Below, in pieces: positions 45,001-51,589 of a stretch of 64,000 bases of DNA. Location of the stretch: contig JAGCPW010000025.1 in the NCBI GenBank assembly GCA_017965495.1, positions 1 through 64,000 on the forward strand. Reading direction: 5' to 3'. The stretch's first letter is position 1. Each line of letters starts with the position of its first letter. A program made the position numbers and the translations under genes. Source of the DNA: Eubacterium sp. (GTDB lineage Bacteria; Bacillota; Clostridia; Lachnospirales; Lachnospiraceae). The notes under the pieces were generated by a model. It worked only from the letters and a program-made list of their open reading frames with translations, did not search any database and was not told the origin of the DNA.

Positions 45001-45190
45001 AGCATTGTTTAAATCTATAGATGATGCATTTGGCGCCCACAAAGGAATCAGCAGACTAGACGTGGAAGAAATCATCGACAAAGCTATCTCAAGAAGTGAT
45101 AGATTTGGAAAGAAACTGTTTGGTTCAAAGAAAGACGACGAGGGACTCAAATTATTAGATGAGTCAGATTTCAATATAAATTTAAAGTAG
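42089..45190 (+). CDS. TPR protein with long acidic linker and C-terminal P-loop ATPase
   Basis: About 1033 residues in three parts. Residues 1-200 are TPR-like helical pairs. Residues about 210-770 are a disordered, Glu/Pro-rich region with repeated motifs (SFGIDL and HFGIDL; an AEQxPEPA repeat). Residues about 785-1030 are a P-loop ATPase: Walker A GDEKTGKT at 831-838, a CDLIIENAH Walker-B-like segment, and a helical lid. The ATPase resembles the AAA domain of CbxX/EccA-like proteins, but I cannot name a family. The ATG at 42089 is favoured over the TTG at 42083 because AAGAGG (42075-42080) stands 8 bases before it. No signal peptide. It follows recR by 18 bases. Confidence 0.75.
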   Translation: MGKVEQDGKIEQFKAAMNNRDYDTAVQIADTLDIKHIRDNNLLSLVADAYELSNDYELAKQVLLYAYENTKAGRHLAYRLCLVSIKNGEIDEAEEYYEDFVEMAPKDTGRYVLKYKMAEALNKPKDELIKILEEYVNIDMEEKWAYELAKLYKETGDTAKCVELCDEMGLWFSEGRYIKKAMELKKSIQPLNITQQQLLDKEDPVEEEEVVEKPKSEPHVSKSPIESIMEKQPERTPYVDPEEPKSFGIDLSEEMEEPERPSEPKHFGIDLKEEGFGEEKPVKPGLDKPLGESSFENERQNEYKPSFDITEIKVADEPKIQPENILTAQPVEDGPKQMSFFNDDSPSNNKFDEPKETPNFEKPDFLKEENMPDMSETPAEEPLPGVDDVEDMLKSLQERGILGADTVNKAVNAINSDTHQIEEELKEEVDSIMSEQEETPAEIETPEEIATPEEPAVSVEPEAPEEPETTADSYEKPQNRYTREEPEEIEPIVPEMANNFSDDNDVAEKIIQGKDFTQPDIPELDETEDSKFHTVQIGNKWEADDESETDSNLVEDSDRAPVEAGEMDDFEPEVKENDDVAATKDIGDVMHKPTEVMPDSDELEKESKKPIQAAKVLDEAVRPTSEQPKDVPVFDLSGEYTTQDNNEPEVEQTPVPAAEQTPEPAAEQAPEPAAEQAPPVEESKLEPEPKIEMALKESNGSSADIDMISGDTPDNKPEAQKEEPKQEPSEEVKAEPEAKAEPETQAEDLGATKVVDVPVKKELKHKMRKEKKKELNTERVKFDVEDSDMAVFGNYLNVEGLEDAVKKVCNDLIKKFTGREKDLNANVIVMGDEKTGKTTMAIEIIKLINKKSERRNRKIAKISASTLNRKGFASVLGKIRGCDLIIENAHDIHTTTIQEIVKSLYPNTTDSIIILEAETEPMEELLSSTPSLGQAFEQVIRIKQYNIREWVAYGSEYAKTQGYKLDEVAELALFKSIDDAFGAHKGISRLDVEEIIDKAISRSDRFGKKLFGSKKDDEGLKLLDESDFNINLK
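44045..44116 (+). repeat. Coding tandem repeat in the acidic linker
   Basis: About three imperfect 24-base units encode PxPAAEQ-type repeats (PVPAAEQT, PEPAAEQA, PEPAAEQA). The DNA is GC-richer than its surroundings and is a likely site of copy-number variation. Confidence 0.75.
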
Positions 45191-45202
45191 AGAGGAAAAA
45201 CG

Positions 45203-46024
45203 ATGGAAAGATTAGAACTTCAAAGCATTGCGAATGAAGTGAGAAAAAACATTATTGTTGCAACTCATGCGGCCAAGTCAGGTCACCCGGGTGGTTCACT
45301 TTCATGTGCAGATATGCTTACATATTTGTACTTTGAAGAGATGAATGTAGATCCTAAGAATCCTGATAATCCAGACCGCGACAGATTTGTTTTATCTAAG
45401 GGACACTCAGCGCCAGCGTTGTATGCTGTTTTGGCGGAGCGTGGTTTTATTCCAAAGGAAGATTTGGATTCTCTTAGAAAACCGGATTCATACTTGCAAG
45501 GGCACCCTGACATGAAGCACACTCCAGGTGTTGATATGTCATCAGGTTCTTTGGGACAGGGAGTATCCACAGCAGTGGGAATGGCACTAGCAGCCAAACT
45601 AGATGGTAAATCTTACAGAACCTACACAGTGTTGGGTGATGGCGAGATAGAAGAAGGTCAGGTTTGGGAAGCAGCAATGTTTGCAGGACACAGAAAGTTA
45701 GACAATCTAGTTTTTATAATTGATAACAACAACCTTCAGATTGATGGAACGTTGGAAGATGTATGTTCACCATATCCTATCGAGCAAAAGTTTGAAGCGT
45801 TCAATTTCAATGTGATAGATATCAATGGACATGATTTTACTGAGATTAAGGCAGCGCTAGACGAAGCCAAAGATGTAAAAGGAAAACCAACTGCTATCAT
45901 TATGAGAACAGTAAAAGGTAAAGGTGTTTCATATATGGAAGACCAGGCTGGTTGGCATGGTAAAGCACCAAACGATGAGTTGTGCGAACAAGCCCTTGAA
46001 GAATTAGAGGGAGGTGAAGCATAA
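45203..46024 (+). CDS. tktN: Transketolase, N-terminal (TPP-binding) subunit
   Basis: A 273-residue half of a split transketolase. The thiamine-pyrophosphate motif is visible from GDGEIEEGQVWEA to IDNNNLQIDGT (about 155-185), and the N-terminal AKSGHPGGSLS segment lines the active site. With the next gene it forms a complete enzyme of the non-oxidative pentose-phosphate pathway. The stop shares a base with the next start (TAATG), which favours equal amounts of both subunits. Confidence 0.95.
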   Translation: MERLELQSIANEVRKNIIVATHAAKSGHPGGSLSCADMLTYLYFEEMNVDPKNPDNPDRDRFVLSKGHSAPALYAVLAERGFIPKEDLDSLRKPDSYLQGHPDMKHTPGVDMSSGSLGQGVSTAVGMALAAKLDGKSYRTYTVLGDGEIEEGQVWEAAMFAGHRKLDNLVFIIDNNNLQIDGTLEDVCSPYPIEQKFEAFNFNVIDINGHDFTEIKAALDEAKDVKGKPTAIIMRTVKGKGVSYMEDQAGWHGKAPNDELCEQALEELEGGEA

Positions 46025-46962
46025 TGGCAGAACAAAAAAGAATTGCAACTAGAGAAGCATACGGCGATGCGCTAATCGAATTAGCAAAAGAGCACGATGA
46101 TATTCTAGTTTTAGACGCAGACTTAGCAGGAGCTACTAAGACAGATAAGTTCCAAAAAGAATTTCCGGATAGACATATAGACTGCGGTATTGCAGAGCAG
46201 AATATGATGGGTATAGCAGCAGGATTATCCACCTGCGGCAAAGTTCCATTCGCTAGTTCATTTGCAATGTTTGCAGCAGGAAGAGCGTTTGAACAAGTAA
46301 GAAACACTATCGGATATCCACACTTGAATGTGAAGATAGGTGCTACACACGCAGGTATCTCAGTGGGAGAGGATGGAGCTACACACCAGTGTAACGAAGA
46401 CATTGCTCTTATGAGAACTATCCCTGGTATGACTATCATCAATCCATCAGACGCTATTGAAGCTCGTCAGGCAGTGAAAGCAGCGTATGAGATAGATGGA
46501 CCAGTGTATATGAGATTTGGTCGTTTGGCTGCACCAGTTATTAACGATGAGTCATACAAGTTTGAACTTGGCAAAGGTGTAAAGATGGTGGAAGGTAGTG
46601 ATGTTACTATTATTGCTACAGGCCTTATGGTTTCATCAGCACTAGAAGCAGCAGAGATGTTACTTAAAGATGGCATTAGCGCAGAAGTAATTAACATCCA
46701 CACTATCAAGCCTATTGATAAAGACATCATTATTGAAAGTGCAAAGAAGACTGGCAGAGTAGTGACAGTGGAAGAGCATTCAGTGATTGGTGGTTTGGGA
46801 GATGCAGTATCAGACGTACTAGTTTCATATCACCCAACAGTTCAAACTAAGATAGGTATCAACGATGAGTATGGACACTCAGGACCAGCTCTTGAACTTC
46901 TAAGTGAATACAGATTAGATGGAGAAGGAGTTTGTGCAACTATTAAAGAAATATTTGCATAA
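46024..46962 (+). CDS. tktC: Transketolase, C-terminal subunit
   Basis: A 312-residue partner carrying the pyrimidine-binding domain (DADLAGATKT, CGIAEQNMMGIAAGL) and the C-terminal transketolase domain. The conserved Glu of GIAEQNM activates TPP bound by the N-terminal subunit. A very strong hairpin ends the operon. Confidence 0.95.
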   Translation: MAEQKRIATREAYGDALIELAKEHDDILVLDADLAGATKTDKFQKEFPDRHIDCGIAEQNMMGIAAGLSTCGKVPFASSFAMFAAGRAFEQVRNTIGYPHLNVKIGATHAGISVGEDGATHQCNEDIALMRTIPGMTIINPSDAIEARQAVKAAYEIDGPVYMRFGRLAAPVINDESYKFELGKGVKMVEGSDVTIIATGLMVSSALEAAEMLLKDGISAEVINIHTIKPIDKDIIIESAKKTGRVVTVEEHSVIGGLGDAVSDVLVSYHPTVQTKIGINDEYGHSGPALELLSEYRLDGEGVCATIKEIFA

Positions 46963-46974
46963 AACTTTGCAATA

Positions 46975-47009
46975 AAAAATAAGCGGTGGTTTTCCCACCG
47001 CTTATTTTT
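46975..47009. terminator. Bidirectional terminator between tktC and the sigma-like gene
   Basis: AAAAATAAGCGGTGG (46975-46989) and its exact complement (46995-47009) make a perfect 15-bp stem with a TTTTC loop. A-run and T-run let it work for both convergent genes. Confidence 0.95.
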
Positions 47010-47013
47010 ATGC

Positions 47014-47643
47014 TTATCCGTTGATTCTCCAGTCTAATGGATCTTCATCTGATATATCTTCGTCCACTTCGTCAATTGATGCATCGATATCATCCGCTAG
47101 ATGACTATCTTCGTTCACTGACAACACATCCAAAGATATTTTTAAAAGATTATCTACCTCCTCTTCAGGGATATCCATCTCTTCAGCTAATTCTTTTGCC
47201 TCTGGTACTCGACCGAGTTTTTCGGTCAACTTTTTCGTAGTGTCATCTAATAGATTAAGCTTGTCAGCCAAATGTTGGCTAATCTTATCCGATTCAGCTT
47301 GATCTTTGATGGCACTTTCGAATGCTTCTGTCACAGCTTCATCGACCAGTTCGTCAAATGCTTCAGGATCTCCGTCTCCATCATAATCGGAAATCACTTC
47401 CGTGAGTGCAACGTTTCCCTCCTGAATCAAATCACCAAAGGTAACGCCTTTATCGCGATAGTCCTGAGCCATTTCAGCAACATGTAGAAGCTCCGAATTA
47501 ACTAAATCTTCAACTACCGAAGAATCTCCGTCAGCTAATCGCATTATTAAATCTTCTTTTTCTTCATCTGAAAGTCTAGGAATGTTTTCCACGTCTTTCA
47601 TATACATTTCTATAACTGCTAATTCTTTATTAGTCTCCGTCAT
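47014..47643 (-). CDS. Degenerate sigma-70-like protein without promoter-recognition regions
   Basis: A 209-residue acidic protein. Residues about 9-80 resemble sigma regions 1.2-2.2: YMKDVENIPRLSDEEKE, then DLIQEGN at 71-77, the segment that contacts core RNA polymerase. Regions 2.3-2.4, which should melt and read the -10 box with basic and aromatic residues, are replaced by an acidic stretch (EAFDELVDEAVTEAFES). Residues about 120-165 resemble region 3 (LTEKLGRVPEAKELAEEM). Region 4 is absent; the protein ends in a Asp/Glu-rich tail. It may bind core polymerase without directing it to promoters, a decoy or accessory role; that is inference. It is transcribed alone, against the surrounding genes. 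Confidence 0.75.
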   Translation of the reverse strand: MTETNKELAVIEMYMKDVENIPRLSDEEKEDLIMRLADGDSSVVEDLVNSELLHVAEMAQDYRDKGVTFGDLIQEGNVALTEVISDYDGDGDPEAFDELVDEAVTEAFESAIKDQAESDKISQHLADKLNLLDDTTKKLTEKLGRVPEAKELAEEMDIPEEEVDNLLKISLDVLSVNEDSHLADDIDASIDEVDEDISDEDPLDWRING

Positions 47644-47771
47644 AATAAGGTCCTCTATGTTCTTTATTAACCGTTCTCATCTGATAATATTATGATAAAT
47701 AAAAGCCTTGAAAAAATCAAGATATATGGGTAACATTTTAAACAGAGAGAAATTTGACGAAGGATAAAATA

Positions 47772-48692
47772 ATGAAGGAAAATTTTAAAGAGAAATTTAA
47801 GAAATTCAGAAAGACCAGAGTGTATTCATTTGTAATTATTTTGATTGCGATAGCAGCTTGCATTCTTATCGGAATGGGAATTGCGTCTTATCAGCATGCA
47901 AACAATCCTACAGATGAGGGCTCGAAATATCTTCGCGCATTTATAATGCAAGATTACGACACTATGTACAAGATGGTGGACAAAGACACTACAAAAATCA
48001 GCAAGGAAAAGTACATAGAAAAAATGAGAAGTCTTCGTCAAACATACGACATAGATTCATACGATATAGGTGAAGTCCAAACCAAAGACGGCACACAGTA
48101 TATCACTATGACTTGCAAAGATGATCAGTCCAAGAACAGCAAAGACTTCACAGTTTATTTTTCAAAAGATGGTTTCTTCCATCCAACTTATAAAGTGGAC
48201 TTGAGCAAAGTAAATGAAGATGAGGAGATGATGGCAAACGAGTACAAGAATACGCTGAGCGCTTCGGCGGATTCTGTAATGAATAGATATTACACAGCCA
48301 TCAGAAGTGAAGATAAAAAGTGCAACGATGTGATAGCCCTTTTCAAAAACAAAAAGGCAGTGAAGAAGCCTATTAGAAATGCTGCAAAGAAGAACATAAA
48401 GGTTTTGACGAAGGGGTCAAAGAACGGAAAGATTAAGAAGTATGCTATAAAGGACATTAAGATCAATCACATCAACAAAGTATTTAAGTATAACGCTAGC
48501 AAAAAGCAATTTACTACTATATATAGTTACGATTACAATTACAAATCCGCTACCAATATCTCTGTTTCAAACAGTTATATTTTTAAGAAGAAGGGAAAGA
48601 GAAAAGTTGTTATGACTTTGACATATAGTTTTGATGGAGACAATGTTTCTCTTGTTGGATTTAAGTTGATTGACAAGAAAAAGAAGAAATAG
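47772..48692 (+). CDS. Membrane-anchored extracytoplasmic protein of unknown function
   Basis: A 306-residue protein with a basic N-terminus, one transmembrane helix at about 18-40 and an outer domain. Residues about 50-125 look like an NTF2-like fold (YLRAFIMQDYDTMYKMVDKDTT), as found in front of some penicillin-binding proteins, but no transpeptidase follows. The C-terminus is Lys-rich and ends in a lysine run. AGGA at 47761-47764 favours the ATG at 47772 over the upstream TTG at 47754. Function unknown; the next gene is murA. Confidence 0.7.
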   Translation: MKENFKEKFKKFRKTRVYSFVIILIAIAACILIGMGIASYQHANNPTDEGSKYLRAFIMQDYDTMYKMVDKDTTKISKEKYIEKMRSLRQTYDIDSYDIGEVQTKDGTQYITMTCKDDQSKNSKDFTVYFSKDGFFHPTYKVDLSKVNEDEEMMANEYKNTLSASADSVMNRYYTAIRSEDKKCNDVIALFKNKKAVKKPIRNAAKKNIKVLTKGSKNGKIKKYAIKDIKINHINKVFKYNASKKQFTTIYSYDYNYKSATNISVSNSYIFKKKGKRKVVMTLTYSFDGDNVSLVGFKLIDKKKKK

Positions 48693-48732
48693 TTTACATA
48701 AAAAATGACCGGGTCTACATAAAAAGAAGATA

Positions 48733-48761
48733 TTGAGTATTTATGGGGCTAATGTTATAAT
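48733..48761 (+). promoter_or_regulatory. Promoter of murA
   Basis: TTGAGT (48733-48738), 17 bases ending in TGT, and TATAAT (48756-48761), an extended -10 promoter. Start expected near 48768, 50 bases before murA. Confidence 0.75.
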
Positions 48762-48817
48762 ATTTCTAACTATGGATAACTATATCCATTGCATTTTTGC
48801 GCATTTAGGAGAGAAAC

Positions 48818-50110
48818 ATGGATCGTTATGTAATTAAAGGTGGCAAACCACTTAGTGGAGAAGTAGAAGTGGGCGGAGCAAAGAACGCTGCGCTTGGTTT
48901 ATTGGCCGCTGCTATTATGACAGACGAGGACGTTACAATAGAAAACTTACCTGACGTAAGTGATATTAATCAGTTGATCGATGCTATCGAGAATATCGGA
49001 GCAACGGTTACTAGAACTGATAGACATACTGTAACTATAAATGGAAGCACTATTAAATCTCATGTTGTTGATTATGAACAGATGAGAAAGATTAGAGCTT
49101 CTTATTATTTGCTTGGAGCATTGCTTGGAAAGATGAGTAAGGCAGAGGTTGCTCTTCCTGGCGGTTGTGCTATTGGAAGCAGACCTATCGATCAGCACTT
49201 GAAAGGTTTCAGAGCTTTGGGTGCGGATATCATCACAGACCATGGTATGGTTAATGCTCAGGCAGAAAGACTTACTGGAAGTCACATTTTCTTTGACGTA
49301 GTCTCTGTAGGAGCTACTATCAATGTTATGTTGGCTGCAGTTAAGGCAGAAGGTAGAACAGTTATTGAAAACTGTGCGAAGGAGCCACACATAGTAGACG
49401 TTGCCAACATGCTTAACAGCATGGGCGCAAACATTCGTGGTGCTGGTACAGATAAGATTAGAATTCAGGGTGTACCTTCACTTCACAGTACAGTTTATAG
49501 CACTATCCCAGATCAGATTGAGGCTGGTACATTTATGTGTGCAGCAGCAGCTACTGGCGGAGAAGTGTTAATTAAAAATGTTATCCCACGACACTTGGAG
49601 TCTATTTCATCTAAGCTTATTGAAATGGGATGTACAGTTATTGAATATGATGATGCAGTTAGAGTGAAAGCAGGAGACTTTATAAGAGGAGCAAAGATTA
49701 AGACTCTTCCTTATCCAGGTTTCCCTACAGATATGCAACCACAGATGACAGCTGTATTGTCACTAGCTCACGGAAATAGTTCTGTTACAGAGAGTATCTT
49801 TGAAAACAGATTTAAATATGTAGACGAACTAAATAGAATGGGTGCCATTATAAAGGTAGAATCAAACGCAGCATTTATTACAGGTGTTGGCGGTTTGCAG
49901 GGAGCAGAAGTTTCTGCACCAGACCTTAGAGCAGGCGCAGCGCTTGTTATTGCAGGAATGGCAGCTAACGGATTTACTACAGTAAATGATATCGTTTATA
50001 TCAAGAGAGGATATGAACGATTTGCGGATAAATTAAAAGGCCTAGGAGCAATCATTGATACAGTTAGCTCTGAAGAAGAAGAGCAGAAGTTCAAATTAAA
50101 GGTCGGATAA
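48818..50110 (+). CDS. murA: UDP-N-acetylglucosamine 1-carboxyvinyltransferase
   Basis: A 430-residue enzyme of the first committed step of peptidoglycan synthesis, transferring enolpyruvate from PEP to UDP-GlcNAc. The catalytic, fosfomycin-reactive Cys117 is in PGGCAIGSRP. The substrate-binding GGAKNAAL is at the N-terminus and the FPTDMQPQ segment is near 305. Full length. It has its own promoter; a secreted protein gene follows 79 bases later. Confidence 0.95.
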   Translation: MDRYVIKGGKPLSGEVEVGGAKNAALGLLAAAIMTDEDVTIENLPDVSDINQLIDAIENIGATVTRTDRHTVTINGSTIKSHVVDYEQMRKIRASYYLLGALLGKMSKAEVALPGGCAIGSRPIDQHLKGFRALGADIITDHGMVNAQAERLTGSHIFFDVVSVGATINVMLAAVKAEGRTVIENCAKEPHIVDVANMLNSMGANIRGAGTDKIRIQGVPSLHSTVYSTIPDQIEAGTFMCAAAATGGEVLIKNVIPRHLESISSKLIEMGCTVIEYDDAVRVKAGDFIRGAKIKTLPYPGFPTDMQPQMTAVLSLAHGNSSVTESIFENRFKYVDELNRMGAIIKVESNAAFITGVGGLQGAEVSAPDLRAGAALVIAGMAANGFTTVNDIVYIKRGYERFADKLKGLGAIIDTVSSEEEEQKFKLKVG

Positions 50111-50189
50111 ATAACATATTTATATTACAATTTTTTACTAGAATCATTTTTAGAAGAGATAGTTTGAAGAACTTTTAAAGGAGACCGAA

Positions 50190-51422
50190 ATGAAGAGATT
50201 ATCATTATTAATAATCCCAATTTCCTTATTATTTTTAGGGGTGTTTGTGTTAACAGGCACTAAAGATGTTGAGGCTGCTTATGGTGACAGAGCTAGTTAT
50301 ACTCTAGAGCCATGGACATTTTGGCAGACAGGCGTAACCACTGATCAATGGAACCAGTGGGAATTAAACGCGTTCAATGGAGTGTATCTTCCAGACGATA
50401 GCGATAAGTTCCCAGATTCAGTAGGACCAGATGGAACTACTAACTACCTTAGATCTTATACACATAGGAATCATTTCTTTGAGCATGGTAGCACCACTAC
50501 CCATCCTCAAGTAGAAGATCCTTATGAGTTAACATTGTTTGGTGTTTCACATGGATATATAGCAGATATTGAGAGCAACGGTTGGTCAGGAAAATGGATT
50601 CCAGATCCTACAGAGTCAGAGCAGATTACTGATCCTCCAAAGTGGGGAGAAACTACTACACCTCAAGGCGAGACTACATCTTTTGTTCCATATCTAATGG
50701 ATAACAATCCATATACACTTAGATGTTGGACTAAGGCTAACGGACTAAAGAAAAACAGAACATACACATGGGTATTTGATGCATATATTGACGAAGGCGC
50801 ATACATGGCAAAACTTGAAGGAAATATCCCAGCAAGCAACAAGTATGCAAAGATAGTTGGAACAAATGGCCAAGGTAAAATCTTATTTGTAAGATATCTT
50901 GATATAACTACTACAAAGAAGAGATTCCAGTTTAACTTTGATATGGACTCAGACAATTCTACACTTAAGGTTGAAATGATGTATGGAGCTTTCTTGCTAG
51001 AAGGACCAATCATTAAACACGAAGAAGTAGTTTGGACTGGTAAAGTTCATGTAGAAAACTGCGATATCATTCAGGGTAACTTGAATGAGCCACAAGTAGA
51101 AACTACTACTAGAAGACCTGGTGGTGGCGGTGGTGATGTAGTTTGGTACGATGAACCAGAAAAGATTTCTGGAGTAAAGGCTAAATCAAAAGCTAAAAAA
51201 TCAGTTATTCTTTCTTGGAAGAGAGAAGAAAACTCTACTAAGTACCAATACAATTACGCTATGAAGAAAAACTTCAAGGGCGGAAAGAAAAAGTATACTA
51301 CTAAGAATAAAGTCACAATCAAGAAGCTTAAGAGAAAGAAGACTTACTACTTCAGAGTTCGCGGCATGAATGATGAATACACAGGTTCATGGAGCGCAAA
51401 GAAGAAGTGCAAAGTTAAATAA
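50190..51422 (+). CDS. Secreted protein with C-terminal lysine-rich Fn3-like module
   Basis: A 410-residue exported protein. The signal peptide (about 1-30) ends at VEAAYG. The middle (about 40-300) is rich in Trp, Tyr and Asp and looks like a beta-sandwich, possibly carbohydrate-binding, but I do not recognise the family. A Gly-rich linker (GGGGG near 313) leads to an Fn3-like domain (about 325-410) with the KKTYYFRVRG motif, closely similar in style to the repeats of the GDPD at 4.2 kb. No sorting signal. AAAGGAGA before the ATG is a good ribosome-binding site. Confidence 0.75.
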   Translation: MKRLSLLIIPISLLFLGVFVLTGTKDVEAAYGDRASYTLEPWTFWQTGVTTDQWNQWELNAFNGVYLPDDSDKFPDSVGPDGTTNYLRSYTHRNHFFEHGSTTTHPQVEDPYELTLFGVSHGYIADIESNGWSGKWIPDPTESEQITDPPKWGETTTPQGETTSFVPYLMDNNPYTLRCWTKANGLKKNRTYTWVFDAYIDEGAYMAKLEGNIPASNKYAKIVGTNGQGKILFVRYLDITTTKKRFQFNFDMDSDNSTLKVEMMYGAFLLEGPIIKHEEVVWTGKVHVENCDIIQGNLNEPQVETTTRRPGGGGGDVVWYDEPEKISGVKAKSKAKKSVILSWKREENSTKYQYNYAMKKNFKGGKKKYTTKNKVTIKKLKRKKTYYFRVRGMNDEYTGSWSAKKKCKVK

Positions 51423-51446
51423 AAATATATAAAAAGTGATAAAAAT

Positions 51447-51490
51447 AATAAGATTAGTCAATATAACTTGACTAATCTTATTTTATTTGT
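51447..51490. terminator. Terminator after the secreted protein gene
   Basis: AATAAGATTAGTCA (51447-51460) and its complement (51469-51482) form a perfect 14-bp stem with an 8-base loop, followed by TTATTTG. Its 3' arm contains the -35 box of the next promoter. Confidence 0.9.
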
Positions 51491-51496
51491 TATAAA
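51468..51496 (+). promoter_or_regulatory. Promoter of leuA, nested in the upstream terminator
   Basis: TTGACT (51468-51473), 17 bases, TATAAA (51491-51496). Each box has one mismatch. The predicted start is near 51503. Confidence 0.65.
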
Positions 51497-51503
51497 TATG
51501 TGT

Positions 51504-51551
51504 AATATAGGTCAAATTAACTGACTGATATTATTGCAAAAGGCCTATATT
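51504..51551 (+). promoter_or_regulatory. Inverted repeat at the start of the leuA transcript
   Basis: AATATAGG (51504-51511) and CCTATATT (51544-51551) are perfect complements 32 bases apart, beginning at the predicted +1. It could be an operator, possibly for the AraC-type domain of LeuA itself, or the base of a leader hairpin. There is no T-run after it. Confidence 0.5.
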
Positions 51552-51589
51552 AGAAACTAGATTAAATAATACAAGAGAGAGGTAACGTT

